Positions 33,387 through 45,900 of a stretch of DNA of 64,000 bases are shown piece after piece. Position 1 is the first letter of the stretch. The number at the start of each line of letters is the position of its first letter. The translations under genes were made by a program, and so were the position numbers. Under the pieces are notes generated by a model. That model ran no database searches and had not been told where the DNA came from. It saw only the letters and a list, made by a program, of their open reading frames with translations. Source of the stretch: Sarcomyxa edulis (taxonomy: Eukaryota; Basidiomycota; Agaricomycetes; Agaricales; Mycenaceae); assembly GCA_009761415.1 (NCBI GenBank), contig QUOL01000001.1, forward strand, positions 1,674,001-1,738,000. The letters run 5' to 3'.

Positions 33387-33847
33387 AAGGCTGGAACCAA
33401 TTGCTAGTTTCTCTTAGGATTTCACTGTCAGCACAATGTATACCCATGTATTCTGTACCACTTGCTCTGGTCGATCGATCTATGAAAATGACGCATTATA
33501 TATTTATATACGAGTACACAAGGAGCGTAGAACCTGCTATTGCCTTGGTGCTTGATATCGATATAAGTCAGCGACAAGGCACTGCCTAATAATCGCGTTG
33601 TTTGTCGAGTAGTGCGAGGACGAGGTTAATGAGAGTTGGTACGTAGAGTGAGATGACCATCGGCAAAGCCAGTTCACCGATGGAATACTATAGTGCACAA
33701 TTGGGTTTAATGTGTTAAGTGTATATGTATCCGCTGTCTCCGACCGCACCTCAATATCGTACACCCTCTTGCAGTGAGAAAATCGAAACAAGAAATAGTC
33801 GATCCGGGAAGAAAGAAAGGCGAAAAGAACAAAAAGGAAAATTTTCA
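33387..33847. other. convergent intergenic region
   Basis: 461 bp between the 3' ends of Ies1 copy B and the Ser/Pro-rich gene. Nothing was recognised. Confidence 0.4.
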
Positions 33848-35121
33848 TCAGAATCCACCGGGCAAGGCAAGCACTGGATGCTCAAATCCAGTACGCTCTC
33901 GTTTGGTGGGTTCCGCGGGTGCACTCTGTCTCCTCGATCTTCGTTCCTCTACTTCTTCAACATCGTGACCAGTCAGGCCGTGGTCAGATGATAACGTACG
34001 CCGTCTGAGGGTGGAGAGCATGTCGTGTGCCCTGCGAGCTCGTGAGTTCAAAGCCAGCAAATTAGTCTCCGAGAGTTCCGTAGGGGATGTAGTAGACGTC
34101 CTTGGAACAACGAGTGTTGTAATCTGAAGGTTAGGAGACAACGGGGAGCATGGAGATCGAGGGGGTAGGATCTGCAGATGCTCGACCTTGGTGGGCTTTG
34201 GAGCACGCACGGGCATCTTCAGTCGGCCCACGCCGATAGGGAGTCTGGGACGCTCGACAGGAGGAGGAGGAATGACAGCGATGGTGGGAGGGCTTGGCTC
34301 CCGACGCTGAGTAAGAAATGCGGGGAGCCGGACTTGCGTTTTGCGAGGTTCTTCAACTTTTGTTGCAACAGAGACACTGCCATGTGAGCTCAGACGGGCC
34401 GTAATTTGATCGAGAGAAGGTAAGGTTTTAATGCCTTTACTTCCTGGTGCTACGGCGCAGTTGGTAGATGGCTTCTTCGAGGCGTCTCCAGGGACTCGGA
34501 AATCGACTTGTTCAACCCAGGGCTCGCGCGAATGCGCAAAGTTGCTACACGCAGGATCATCATTTCCCAATGATTCGAAAAGAGCGAGTGGCGATACGAG
34601 ACCAGGGGAGGGAAGGGTGTAATGGAAAATGGCAGGAGACTCGGGGGGAGTCTTGGGAAGGATCGTGGCCGTAGGAGAGGGCGGGGCAAGCACCTTTGAA
34701 AGGAAGAGCGCTCGACGCTCGACTGTACTTTTTTTAGGTGAAAGCATAATGGAGAGAACGTCGGTCACGTACGCTGTTTATTCTTATGCGCCTTGAGCGC
34801 AATCTCTTTCCGGAGGTCTGGCGTCCTCTTAGCCCCAACTGCAGCATTTCTCTCCTTAGAAGCCCTCAACAAGGCTTCAAAACGTTCACGCTCCAATCCT
34901 TTTCCTGCTGCTGAAGGGAAAGAAGAGCTAAGGGGTGATAGGTTTCTCGGAGATCGAACGGGGGGAGGGGTAAGAAGCTGAGGTCTAAAGCTATCATCCT
35001 CAGTTTCTGAGATTCGGGCGGCGTAAGACTCGGCAAAGGGAGAGTAGGGTTCGGCGAGAGGTTCTTCTGGTGGTGCCAATGAAATGGATATTTCTGGGAT
35101 TGGACATGCGACTGAATCCAT
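33848..35121 (-). CDS. unknown Ser/Pro-rich protein
   Basis: Two exons, 35121-34773 and 34722-33848, join in phase (GTACGT donor, TACAG acceptor) to 407 residues. Most of the chain is low-complexity Ser/Pro/Arg sequence and probably disordered. Short helical pieces occur at ERERFEALLRASKERN and LRKEIALKAHKNKQLERR around the splice junction, and at LNSRARRAHDMLSTLRRR near the C-terminus. No known domain was recognised. The basic and phospho-site-rich composition would fit a regulatory or scaffolding protein, but no function is assigned. Confidence 0.6.
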
Positions 35122-36209
35122 GTTGGAGGGTGTAGAGTGTGAGGGCGTGATTAATGAGAAACCGAGAATAATGAAGGCGACCGGCACCAGTGTAATTGGG
35201 ATTGAATTGCACAGGTGAATTGAGAGAAACAAGAGAGCAAGAACCGAGAACGCCACGAAACCCAGAGTGAAGAAAAAAAGAGAAAAAAAGAGGGAAATGA
35301 TGTGTGGAGGAGACTAGCTGCAAAAGACGTGTTCGATCTGCGCTTATAATCCTGTAGACCTACCATCATGCCCCTCGGCTCCCGCTGGCAACAGGGCACT
35401 ACGCACTTTCCTACGCAGTATTCGGTGTAGATTTTCCTTCGACGTGATCCAGATTCTACTCAGTTGGCTTGACCTTGACGATCCGTGCCACGGAAGGCGT
35501 TTCTATTTATCACTTCGCGACCGAGCCCAGGATTCATCTCCAGGACACCCAATCCACCGCTCAAGGTACCGCTCCACCGCTCCAGCTGTACTCCAGACTC
35601 GAGTCCGTGCTTTACCCGTACGCCTATGCACAGTACAAAAGCCCCAGCAGGTCTCAACAGGTCTCAATGCGCACTTGGTCCTTCGCAACACCCATCACTC
35701 ATCAAAGCAGTCTGTATCTTGACCCAGGCCGGACCTTGAATGACTCTCGAGTCTTGATGATATCGTTCTACCCATGGGATATCGCTTCTACCCATGGGGT
35801 ATCGTCGACATATTACTCCCGTTCCTCCGCTCCGACTTTGAAATTCTAAAGAACTTCTCTTGGACCATCTCGGACCCACCGACTACATAAAGCTTTCTGC
35901 AAGTGAATAGCAAACTATCGCAAACGAGAGCTTCAAGAAGGCTGTAAGCTCCGGTCGGCTTTGTGTCATGTGAAGCCAGAAACTGCGTATAGTAGAGATT
36001 ATAACTACTGTCGTTCTTATCCAACGTCTCGGAACTTTCCTGTCTGCCACTGCTATGGTTTCACGAACTTCAGCTTTTATGCAACAAGAATACTTCGGAA
36101 GGGATAATCTAAGTGCCATGTTGTGAGCAAAGGATGTTGTAAGTAATTCTATCAATGCGCGCTTGTATGGAGATTGTACATTTCGTCCTGGTGGCTGTCT
36201 AGCTGTCTC
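35122..36209. other. no confident gene (1.1 kb)
   Basis: Several overlapping frames of 60-126 codons exist between 35,440 and 35,880 on both strands, but none has coding-like sequence or consistent splice sites. A near-perfect short tandem, CTACCCATGGGATATCG then CTACCCATGGGGTATCG, lies at 35,768-35,806. Confidence 0.35.
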
Positions 36210-37479
<1,270 letters not shown>

Positions 37480-37635
37480 TTGTAGATATTTTGTGAGTGC
37501 AGAGTTATGAGAGGAGAACTTCGAGAAGAGTATGAAATTTATCGCGGACTGGGCCAACAATTATATGACTCGATCGATTGCCAGATTGGGTTTTATAAGT
37601 ATCACGTGAACGACGCGCCACTACTGTGGCACTAC

Positions 37636-38746
37636 TCAGTCCCCCTGCAGTAACTTGGCCAGGCCTTTGGCTACCTGGGATGCCACCTCTAGCTTTCCTT
37701 CTTCGAATTGTTTGTACCTCTCGGTAATCATCTGTCCGGTAATGATTTGATTTTCTCCCTTTCTGAGGCTCTCTAGCGTGACTCTTGTATATTCGTCGAG
37801 GGGCATCCACAAGTTCGACAATTTCGCGGTCGTTCCATAGGCTGATCATCCGAGACATCAGTATAAGTCACAAGAATCGCAGAGGCAGTACTCACGGTCA
37901 TGAAGCTCGGATTCGACCAGTCTAACAGGACTCTCAGACTGATAAACACGAATGAATATTTGATGGACGTACGGAGGAATAATTTCTAACACATGTACAT
38001 TGGAACCTTCCAACTGAACACTGAGGGACAAGCAGAAGCTGTGCAGAGCCGCCTAGTTTCCCAAATCAATCAATGAAATAGACATCGATGATACGGAAAT
38101 GTACCTTCGAGGCGGAATAGTTTGGCATACCAGGGGCTGGAACGATGCCCAAACCAGAGCTGACCGGAATTATAAAACAAGGACGACCTTGAGCCTAAGA
38201 AATATTATTAGGGACGCATTACCAATCCTGATGAGTGGAAATGCGTACCGCAAGCTTGAGGAAGTGAGGAAGAAGGAAACCGATTAGGGTAACAATCGAG
38301 GTGTAGTTGATGTTGACTTCGCTAGCGATTTCTGAGACTCTGTCAGTTTCGAGATTTTTACTGAAGGCGTTATCTCTCACTTTCTGGATCTATCTCACCA
38401 GGTTTGGTGTAATCAAGTTGGTGTTGTATTCCCGCGGCAAGTATAACAGAGTCAAGCTGAAATTGATCAGGATGAGCTGACTGTAGAAAGTGATATATGT
38501 ACGCACATCGGGGTATTTGTCGACAATGTGGTCCGCTAGCTTCTTGAGCGTGACGCGATCGGCACCCATGTCAAGTTGAAGAGTTTCGAGCTTGGGAGCA
38601 AGCTCGTCGAGCCTCTTTTGTCGTCGTCCAGCAGCAATGACTGTAGGCTTACTGGGAAGCTCGGAGATGGCAAGCGCGAGAGCACGCCCGATACCCGATG
38701 TAGCGCCCGTCACCAGGCAGCACTTAGAGTCGTCGATGGAAGGCAT
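37636..38746 (-). CDS. classical short-chain dehydrogenase/reductase
   Basis: Seven exons, 38746-38507, 38456-38381, 38331-38249, 38194-38105, 38052-37973, 37921-37896 and 37841-37636, join in phase to 266 residues. The cofactor motif is TGATSGIG, the NAG-like motif appears as LAAGIQ, the catalytic Ser is in PVSSGLG and the Tyr-x-x-x-Lys is YSASK. AGRRQKR after the second strand suggests NADP(H). The length is typical of classical SDRs. The substrate is not predictable; it resembles bacterial DltE-like oxidoreductases that fungi often carry. A TATAAATA box lies about 80 bases upstream. Confidence 0.85.
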
Positions 38747-38824
38747 AAGCGAGTAGGGAATATAACTGCAGTGTTTTTGTGTTGGGGGGAGTTCGTTGGT
38801 TGACAGCTGGGAGAAATTAGATCT

Positions 38825-38832
38825 TATTTATA
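38825..38832 (-). promoter_or_regulatory. TATA box of the SDR gene
   Basis: TATAAATA on the minus strand, 79 bases upstream of ATG 38746. Confidence 0.5.
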
Positions 38833-39731
38833 CCGGTGTCTCACACATGTGTATACATGCATTATCGTCGCGGCCAATACACGTATGTTCCACGGCAGGC
38901 AGCCCTAAAAGTGTTGGGAATTTGATAATCCTTCTAAAAGATCTTAGCATCTGGCTACAGGTCATCCGGATGCTCAACGACGCGTCCCACACGGCAACTA
39001 CAGGACAAAGTCGTCGTGACTCCGACTCACAAACTCAGCATCTTTTGGTACCGAATTCGAACAAAACGACACACCTTCAAGGACTTGCGCGTACACTTGA
39101 GTTCATAGCCAAAGTCACTAGATCGAATAATGGTATATGGGCAGAAATCAGAAGGAAACGAATGATCTCGTGCGAAAGTGGGACGCGCTTCAGCGCTTAT
39201 TAGACCGATTTAGCTCTGCCGAAGTGATATCATGTTCTATGTACGAGTTACTATCGATGCAGACATAGAATAGGCATGAAGACAGCTAAGTCGTCACAGG
39301 CGATCACGATGTCTTTACCGTGTTCCAGCCCAATTGTCTCGAAGGCAAGGTGTCGAAGGCTCGAGCAGTTCTAACACAGTCATCGGGGCCTATTACATTC
39401 GAATGGCGTATTTCATGCTGCCCTTGTTGCATCGTCTCCACCTACATAGAGGTCTCCGAAAGACGAGCGTCATATAATGATGAGGCTAACTTTCCAGTCC
39501 ACAAATGTTCGAGGTTCAGATCGAGGCGATGGAGATGACGGGAATGTGGACTGAGGACGAGTCTAGAGGGCATGTGACAGTGACTGTGCGAGATGAGAGA
39601 GAACATCCAGATTGATAACATCTCGTTTATAGGGTATTCCGCTTTGTCGATTGACAGCACGAAGTTACAACCTAAAAGCCAAGGAAGCTGTTCCAGGAAC
39701 TGTTCCCTTAGACAATGGTGAGACCCACATT
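38833..39731. other. intergenic, nothing recognised
   Basis: About 900 bp. Frames of 135 codons (38796-39203, +) and 97 codons (39442-39735, -) look non-coding in composition. Confidence 0.35.
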
Positions 39732-40487
39732 TCAATCAGACTGCGAGCCATAATCCAAATAAGTGATTGGATCACGGAAAAGTCGCCTCTGTTCTAGCGG
39801 CCAAACCTAATACAGAGATTTAGAATGTTTCAGGGACTCTAATGAGTTTCTGCTCACCCGCGCAACTAGCCTGGATCGAATCAGCTTTATAGGAACGGGC
39901 CCATAGTCACGAGAATCTCTCGATGCCGAGGCGTTGTCCCCACTAACCCAAACGTGCCCTTCCGGAATGATAACATGCTCTGAGGAAGGGGATTTCTCTC
40001 CAGTTGGGTCCACGCAAACGACGTCGCCAGGAAGACCGATCAGACGTTTGCAGACGATGCGAGAAGGCATATAAGGTGCTCGGAAGACCACTAGATCACC
40101 TCGAGCGTAGTTTCTTCCGAGTCGGTAGGACAAACAGTCTTCGATCACAAGTTCGCCCGAGTTTGCCAATGTCGGTAGCATTGAGGGTCCATTCATCTGA
40201 AATACTGGGTAAGAAATGTTGACCTGACCTCAGAGACTGGGAACTTCATACTAGAGACGGCTTGCCAATATATTCGCTAAATAGATGGACTGCGAAAGCA
40301 AAGTTGACCGACTGTAAGAGATTAGGTGGAAGCGCACGGTTCATATACTGTTCCAAATGCTGACCTTCGCGGCAAGGATGCCTACGACTTTGGCCTTCTG
40401 TGGTGGTGGGAGTGCGTAGAACAAACGAGCTTCATGGATCATCCTTTGTCCAGGCTTGATGAAGATTGAAGGGATCCATGAACCCAT
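39732..40487 (-). CDS. IMP1: mitochondrial inner membrane protease subunit 1 (signal peptidase S26 family)
   Basis: Four exons, 40487-40365, 40311-40252, 40196-39858 and 39806-39732, join in phase to 198 residues; an in-frame ATG at 40442 would give 183. The catalytic Ser is in NGPSMLPTL and the general-base Lys in CKRLIGLPGD, the Ser-Lys dyad of the family. The box GDNASASRDSRDYGPVP matches the Imp1 signature, and the short last exon gives the RVWP ending common to fungal Imp1. The enzyme removes sorting signals of proteins directed to the intermembrane space and works with Imp2. The start codons of IMP1 and ELP4 are 120 bases apart on opposite strands. Confidence 0.88.
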
Positions 40488-40606
40488 GAAGCGAAAAAAT
40501 CGCGTACAATTGGGGTCGACGTCTTTGGCGAATGGTCGAGGAGAATATTGCGGAGTTTCAATGCAAATCCGCCATGGACCATGTCGGCCTCCTCTAATTC
40601 ACGGCC
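40488..40606. promoter_or_regulatory. short bidirectional promoter between IMP1 and ELP4
   Basis: Only 119 bases separate the two divergent start codons, so both genes must share core promoter DNA or have very short leaders. If IMP1 starts at 40442 the gap is 164 bases. Confidence 0.6.
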
Positions 40607-42151
40607 ATGTCTTCATTCAAACGCAAATCCAATGCAAAACAGTCTACTCTACCCAGAGGCACTCAAGCATCCCCATCATCCCTGCTAACAATTGTTACTT
40701 CAACCGGAATCCCTTCTCTTGACGACATCCTCGGTGGAGGCTTGCCATTATCATGTACCTTGCTTATTCTCGCTCCCGACACCCACTCCGCATACGGAGA
40801 ACTGGTTCAGAAGTACTTCATCGCTCAAGGACTAGCGTGTGGCCAGAAAGTCTGTATTGTAGACGATGGTGCTCCTGATCTGGCAAATGATTGCATGTGG
40901 ATGCCGGGGATGCAGGGTGTTGTTTCGCAAACACCTGTGAATGTCGATTTGAAGGATGGGGATGACGACGACGAGTCTAGCCAGCGATCTGAAGATAAAA
41001 TCAAGATTGCTTGGAGATACGAACAGATGAAACAGTTTCAAACGACAGTCGCGTCAACCACTTCGTATGTGAGTTTTACAATTGGGCTCTCGTGCGTTCC
41101 ATTTGAATAAAACCAAATTTGTGCTCTATTTGGGCTTGAAGGTCCACAGAGGAATTCTGCAGAACATTTGACCTGTCATGTCGAGTCCCCCCTTCGGTCC
41201 TAGATAATGCCGTTCATCTGGAGCAACTGGTTTATGTGGATGTAACTTCGTCTGAATCCACTGAACGCCCGACTGTGCGAATTCTCAACAAACTCGCGCA
41301 ACTTTTGAAGTCTATCAGTACAACGACACCTATTCGCATATGCATTCCCTCTCTAGGTTCGCCACAATGGGACGATGCATCAACTCAGGTAAGGCCATAC
41401 TCTTAGAGTCTTACGTGTTTTCTGAAACCGATAGCGAGCAGGAAGTCCTGCTTTTTTTGCATTCCTTGCGCGCACTCCTTCGGCGTTATCCACATGCCTG
41501 CGCTTCGATCTGTCTTCCGCCTCAGCTGTCCACAGATGCCTGCAGTCCAGGTTGGACGCAGAAATTAGGATGGCTATCAGATTCCCTGCTCTCTCTATCG
41601 GCATTCACCGGTATGTCTGTCTGTATGATAAATGATGCAACCTCCAAGTCAATACATTTTTCTCCACAGCCAATCCTTCGCTGTCTGCCATTTTCCCGTC
41701 GCACCATGGGCTTCTCCAAATCCATACGCTGCCTGCTCCGCACACGCTCCTCCCGCCAAGTGACAAATTCTCCGTCTTGCGTGGAATCTCGTCATCTGCT
41801 GTCTCCACAGGGGGGAGTGGCGAAAATAACCTTGCATTCAAGTGTACCCGGAAAAGGTTATTATTTGAGACTCTACATCTTGATCTCGAAGGTGGGGTAG
41901 GAGAACGGCGAACGACGCCCTCGGCGAGCGCATTAGCAGGAATAGAAGACAGTCCGCATGACCATGAGCCAGCACAAGCCCCGCTCCCAACCAAAAAAGC
42001 GGCTTTTGCCGCTGTAGAAGTGGAATTAGAAGGGATAACCCCAGAGGAGCCAAGTGCAGCTGAAGTTGTGGAGGTAGTGGATACGAAGCCAAAAAAGCCC
42101 AAGAAGAAGGTTGCGTTCCGGTCAGATCGACCTGACTTGTATGATTTTTGA
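40607..42151 (+). CDS. ELP4: Elongator complex subunit 4 (PAXNEB)
   Basis: Four exons, 40607-41064, 41142-41388, 41442-41610 and 41670-42151, join in phase to 451 residues. The N-terminus GIPSLDDILGGGLPL matches the start of the RecA-like fold of Elp4, here without a usable Walker A loop, followed by a long acidic insertion. IKIAWRYEQMKQFQ is the conserved AWRYE box. Later strands include LEQLVYVDVTS, TPIRICIPSLGSPQW and FLHSLRALLRRYPHACASICLP. The C-terminus is Lys-rich and ends DRPDLYDF. Elp4 forms a hexameric ring with Elp5 and Elp6 in Elongator, needed for wobble-uridine modification of tRNA. Confidence 0.9.
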
Positions 42152-42983
42152 TACTATGGCTGGATGCGTCATGCACTCAGAGTAGGTCTACTACTAGTAA
42201 GTAGGAAGGCTATAGGATTTGACAGCACGTACTGCGCTGCCTGCGCATAGTCATGCATGCAATATCCGCTATTTCAGACGGGTCGTACTCATGGAAACCA
42301 GGAGTTTCAAGGAGTAAGACAAAGTATTAGAGTAGTGTCTTTGTATTATTTTTGCACTGTAAACAGGTAGATTGAAGACGGGCTAGAAACGATCAATGTG
42401 AACCTCTCACACAGCCTGGAGAAAGACCGAAGATAACATGGGTGCAGTGATGATCAGGAGATGGTGATGTGATGAGCGGTGGGATTTCCTGACATGTTCC
42501 ATCGAAATTGGTGTGTTGTAGCGTGCAGGGTAGCAGACACGAGCAAGACACGAGAGGTAGTACTTTGGTGGAGGAGGAGGTATCGGTCATCGGACCGCGA
42601 AAGAAGGCCCCGAACCGGAAGATGAATTTGTAGAAAATTGCGGAAATTTTAGTGTGGCCACGGAACTGGGGCAGAAAAATATCACCTGCGGACGGCGCCA
42701 ACCGTTGGATAGACGGATGGCACTGGCAACGTAGATTATATCGTTACATGTACCTTTTCCGAGGAGAGAGGAGGCCTAGGATGGTCGATGAGAATGACCG
42801 ACGACAGCCAGGACGGTTGTGTTACTGTAGTTATGAGTCCATTGTCTACCTCGAAAACGGGGCCGTTCTCTTTTATTATTTTTTCGGGGTTCAATTCACG
42901 GCGATATCAATTGATTGTCGACAAAGAGGGAAATTTGAGATCGGGTAAAAGGTTGAAAGAGACCATTGGACGCGACGAGCACA
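42152..42983. other. upstream region of the RhoGEF gene, no gene seen
   Basis: About 830 bp. Small frames at 42652-42948 and 42788-43111 overlap the start of the next gene and are not supported. Confidence 0.4.
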
Positions 42984-45900
42984 ATGCAGACGAGCGATGC
43001 AGTGATGGACTTGGCTCAGACCCACAGAACTCACGACAAACCACTACCTCCTACACCTCCGGAGGTCATGAAGCCAGAGAATACCCAGCTAGAAGCCCAG
43101 CTCGAAGATAGACAGGTCGACTTTCGCAGCTCGTGGATTAGCATCAACTCTGATTCGGAGGACAATTTGTATGGTGGGTGGCCCAAGTACCGTATTTGGC
43201 GTATAGCTCTCCCTCCTTCTCTTCTCAAATTCTCTTCTCATTTCTCTTCTCCTTCTCTCCTCAAATGCTCATGTTATTTTCTCTTCTATAGACCAAGATA
43301 TCGAGTACTTTCGCGATCATCCTTCAGCGGCTCTTCCTCCATCTCCATTCTCGCCTTCCACTTGTCGCCGTCCTCGCGCACCCACTCCTTCAACTCTCAG
43401 CGACGACCTTTGGTCTCCATCTCAAGAGGCAAAATTACCCTCTCTCTCTTATCCTACTGATTCACCCGTAGCTTTCAGCTACTCCCACTCACCCCTTCTG
43501 CGTTCAGCTTCAGAGGGCGAGTCTTCTTTCCTATCCGAGCATACTCGTTCATTCGCAAGACCTCCAAAGTCTCAAAAATCTTTGCCAGACTCAATGGCTT
43601 TGCTACCTGATCCATCCCAATACCCTCATCCTTATCCTTTTCGCTCTCCACATCATCAGCAAAATCTTCCGGCCCTTTCATCTGCTGGTTCTTCATCCAC
43701 TCGATCATCAGCCTATACCAGCTCCGGAAGTGCTCTGGTGTCTGGTGATTACGGACATGTACACGTCGCGTCAGGGGACGATGATAACGCTATAGGTGTG
43801 GGAATTACGTCTGACGCTGTCGTACAGCTGTTGGCAAGTGATGCCGTGGCATCTTCTTCGGCTCGTGGTCAGTACCGAATGCCAGTTGATCAGACGCGGT
43901 GGTCAGAGTCGTACTCTGCGAGTTCGAGATCCCGTTCATCGTCTATCGGTCAGACCAATTTCAACACCAATACCAATGGTCACGAGGCCGTTAGTCCGCG
44001 ACTGCACGAGAAGCCTAGTTATGATATGGGATGGCAAACGGTGGACGAGCGGGACGAGGTCGGGATGAGCGAGGAAGAAACGGATGACGATCATATCTTG
44101 GGTGAAGATGACGAGGAAGACGATGATGAAGAGGAAGAGGAAGAAGAACGTACTTCTGCGATTGTTATCGCTGAGGAGGGACGTGGTAAGATCGTGCATG
44201 GGCATGGGGTGCCCATTTCACATCTTGCAGTTCAAACTGGTGAGATACATCATGTTTCTCATACGAAAGTTATTGACCTCTCGTAGGAACTACGCATCTT
44301 CTTATTGGATCCTCGACCACGCCCAATGCCATGCCCGCATTCTTGACGAATACCATACCGCAAATTTGTGATACTCTCCTCGCCTTGGACATATCTGCTA
44401 ATTTCCTGGGCGCCCTGCCTCCTTGCCTAATGATGTGTGCGAGTCTCGAAGAACTCAATATCGCGTCCAATCCACTTCGCGTCCTTCCTGTCTTCTTGGC
44501 TGATCTAATCAACTTACGAGTGCTCATAGCTGACGCTACTGGGATCTCTACACTTCCTGATAGTCTTGCACAAATGGACAAGCTTCATACACTGAGCATT
44601 CGTCGAAACAAGCTGCATTCCCTTCCCAGTTGGTTATGCCTTCTGCCTGACCTGCAGACACTGTTTGTCGATGGAAATCCGTTCCAAGGACCCTGGAAGG
44701 CGTTGGTGGAACCTCTGTTGGCTAGAATCCCAATGACACCTATGTATCCCCCATCTACACCGATGTTTCCTCTATTTTCCGCTGGAATGAAGGGCTCGTC
44801 GATCGGAACTGAGACAGATGGAACGGACGGCGATGACCTCTCCGATCCTCCCAGTGCCGATTATGCCGGAGAGTTTGCATTCTCCCCAGAAGAGGAGGAT
44901 CATACCATTACTCCAGAGCGTGCTGCTTTCATGGGCCAGGCCAGTCATGTCTCAGGCGAATCGTCATCTTCCACGGCTTCCCAACCGCGCGGACTCACAA
45001 GGACGAGGACAACTCCTAATCGTGGCTTCCACAATCAGGTCAGAGCGAAGAGCAGTGCACCAACAGTTGACCCTCGAGGTCAATTTGTTGTGCAAGCAAG
45101 CAAACTCCCTGAAGTCGCGGTATCTAGTGCGGAACGCGAAGTGCGGAAGATGAAGAGCGCTGGTGATCTTCGAAGAGGCAAGTCTTCAGCAGCAGCCCTG
45201 CCAGACCCCAGTGTGGCGACCCCGCCGAGACCTGATATGGCACATTACCCAACGTCGCTCTCTAGCAGTAACCTGCTCGCCAATCCTCCCGTTGAACGTC
45301 CTGGTATGACGAAACGATTCGCTAGTTTAGGTCCGTCGTCGGGATCGAGTCTAGGAAGCCCTTCACGCGCTGCCAACAATTCACGGACTGGTTTAACCCA
45401 GTCTGTCTGGGACAGTATTGACGAGAGCGACGACGATTCCTCTGATCCCAATCGCGCATCTTATATTGGCAGCAGCACATCCACATCCCCTCCTCGTCCA
45501 CACCTCAACGGCGATCCGCGATTGGACCAGGCGCCATACCATGACTTTAACAAGAACAATCGACCGCAATATTCCAAAGATGGAAAGGAAAAGAGTAGAT
45601 GGGGGTTCTTGAAGAAGATGTCGATGGGGAAGATGAAGTCAGACACTCCTTCGCGGCCAGGTAGTGGACATGGTCGTGCAGGCAGATCAAACTTGCACAA
45701 CGATACATCTTTTGTTGCGAGTGGGTCATCTCCTCCAGCTCGTGCACGCCTCAATACGACCCCTCAGATCGATATGCGATTTTCCACTGCAGGAGGTTTC
45801 GATGGATTTTCGCTTGGTCCCACGATCAGCCCTTCAATCAGCCCTACTCTCAATCCACCTACCCTTGCGTCCCCACCGAAACAACTCGAACCCAAACCGT

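Noticed and set aside
35440..35880. Overlapping frames of up to 126 codons on both strands
   Set aside because: Low complexity and no splice-consistent extension; likely chance frames in GC-balanced DNA.
42890..42905. GGTTCAATTC resembling a tRNA B box
   Set aside because: No matching A box, acceptor stem or cloverleaf could be formed in the surrounding 80 bases.
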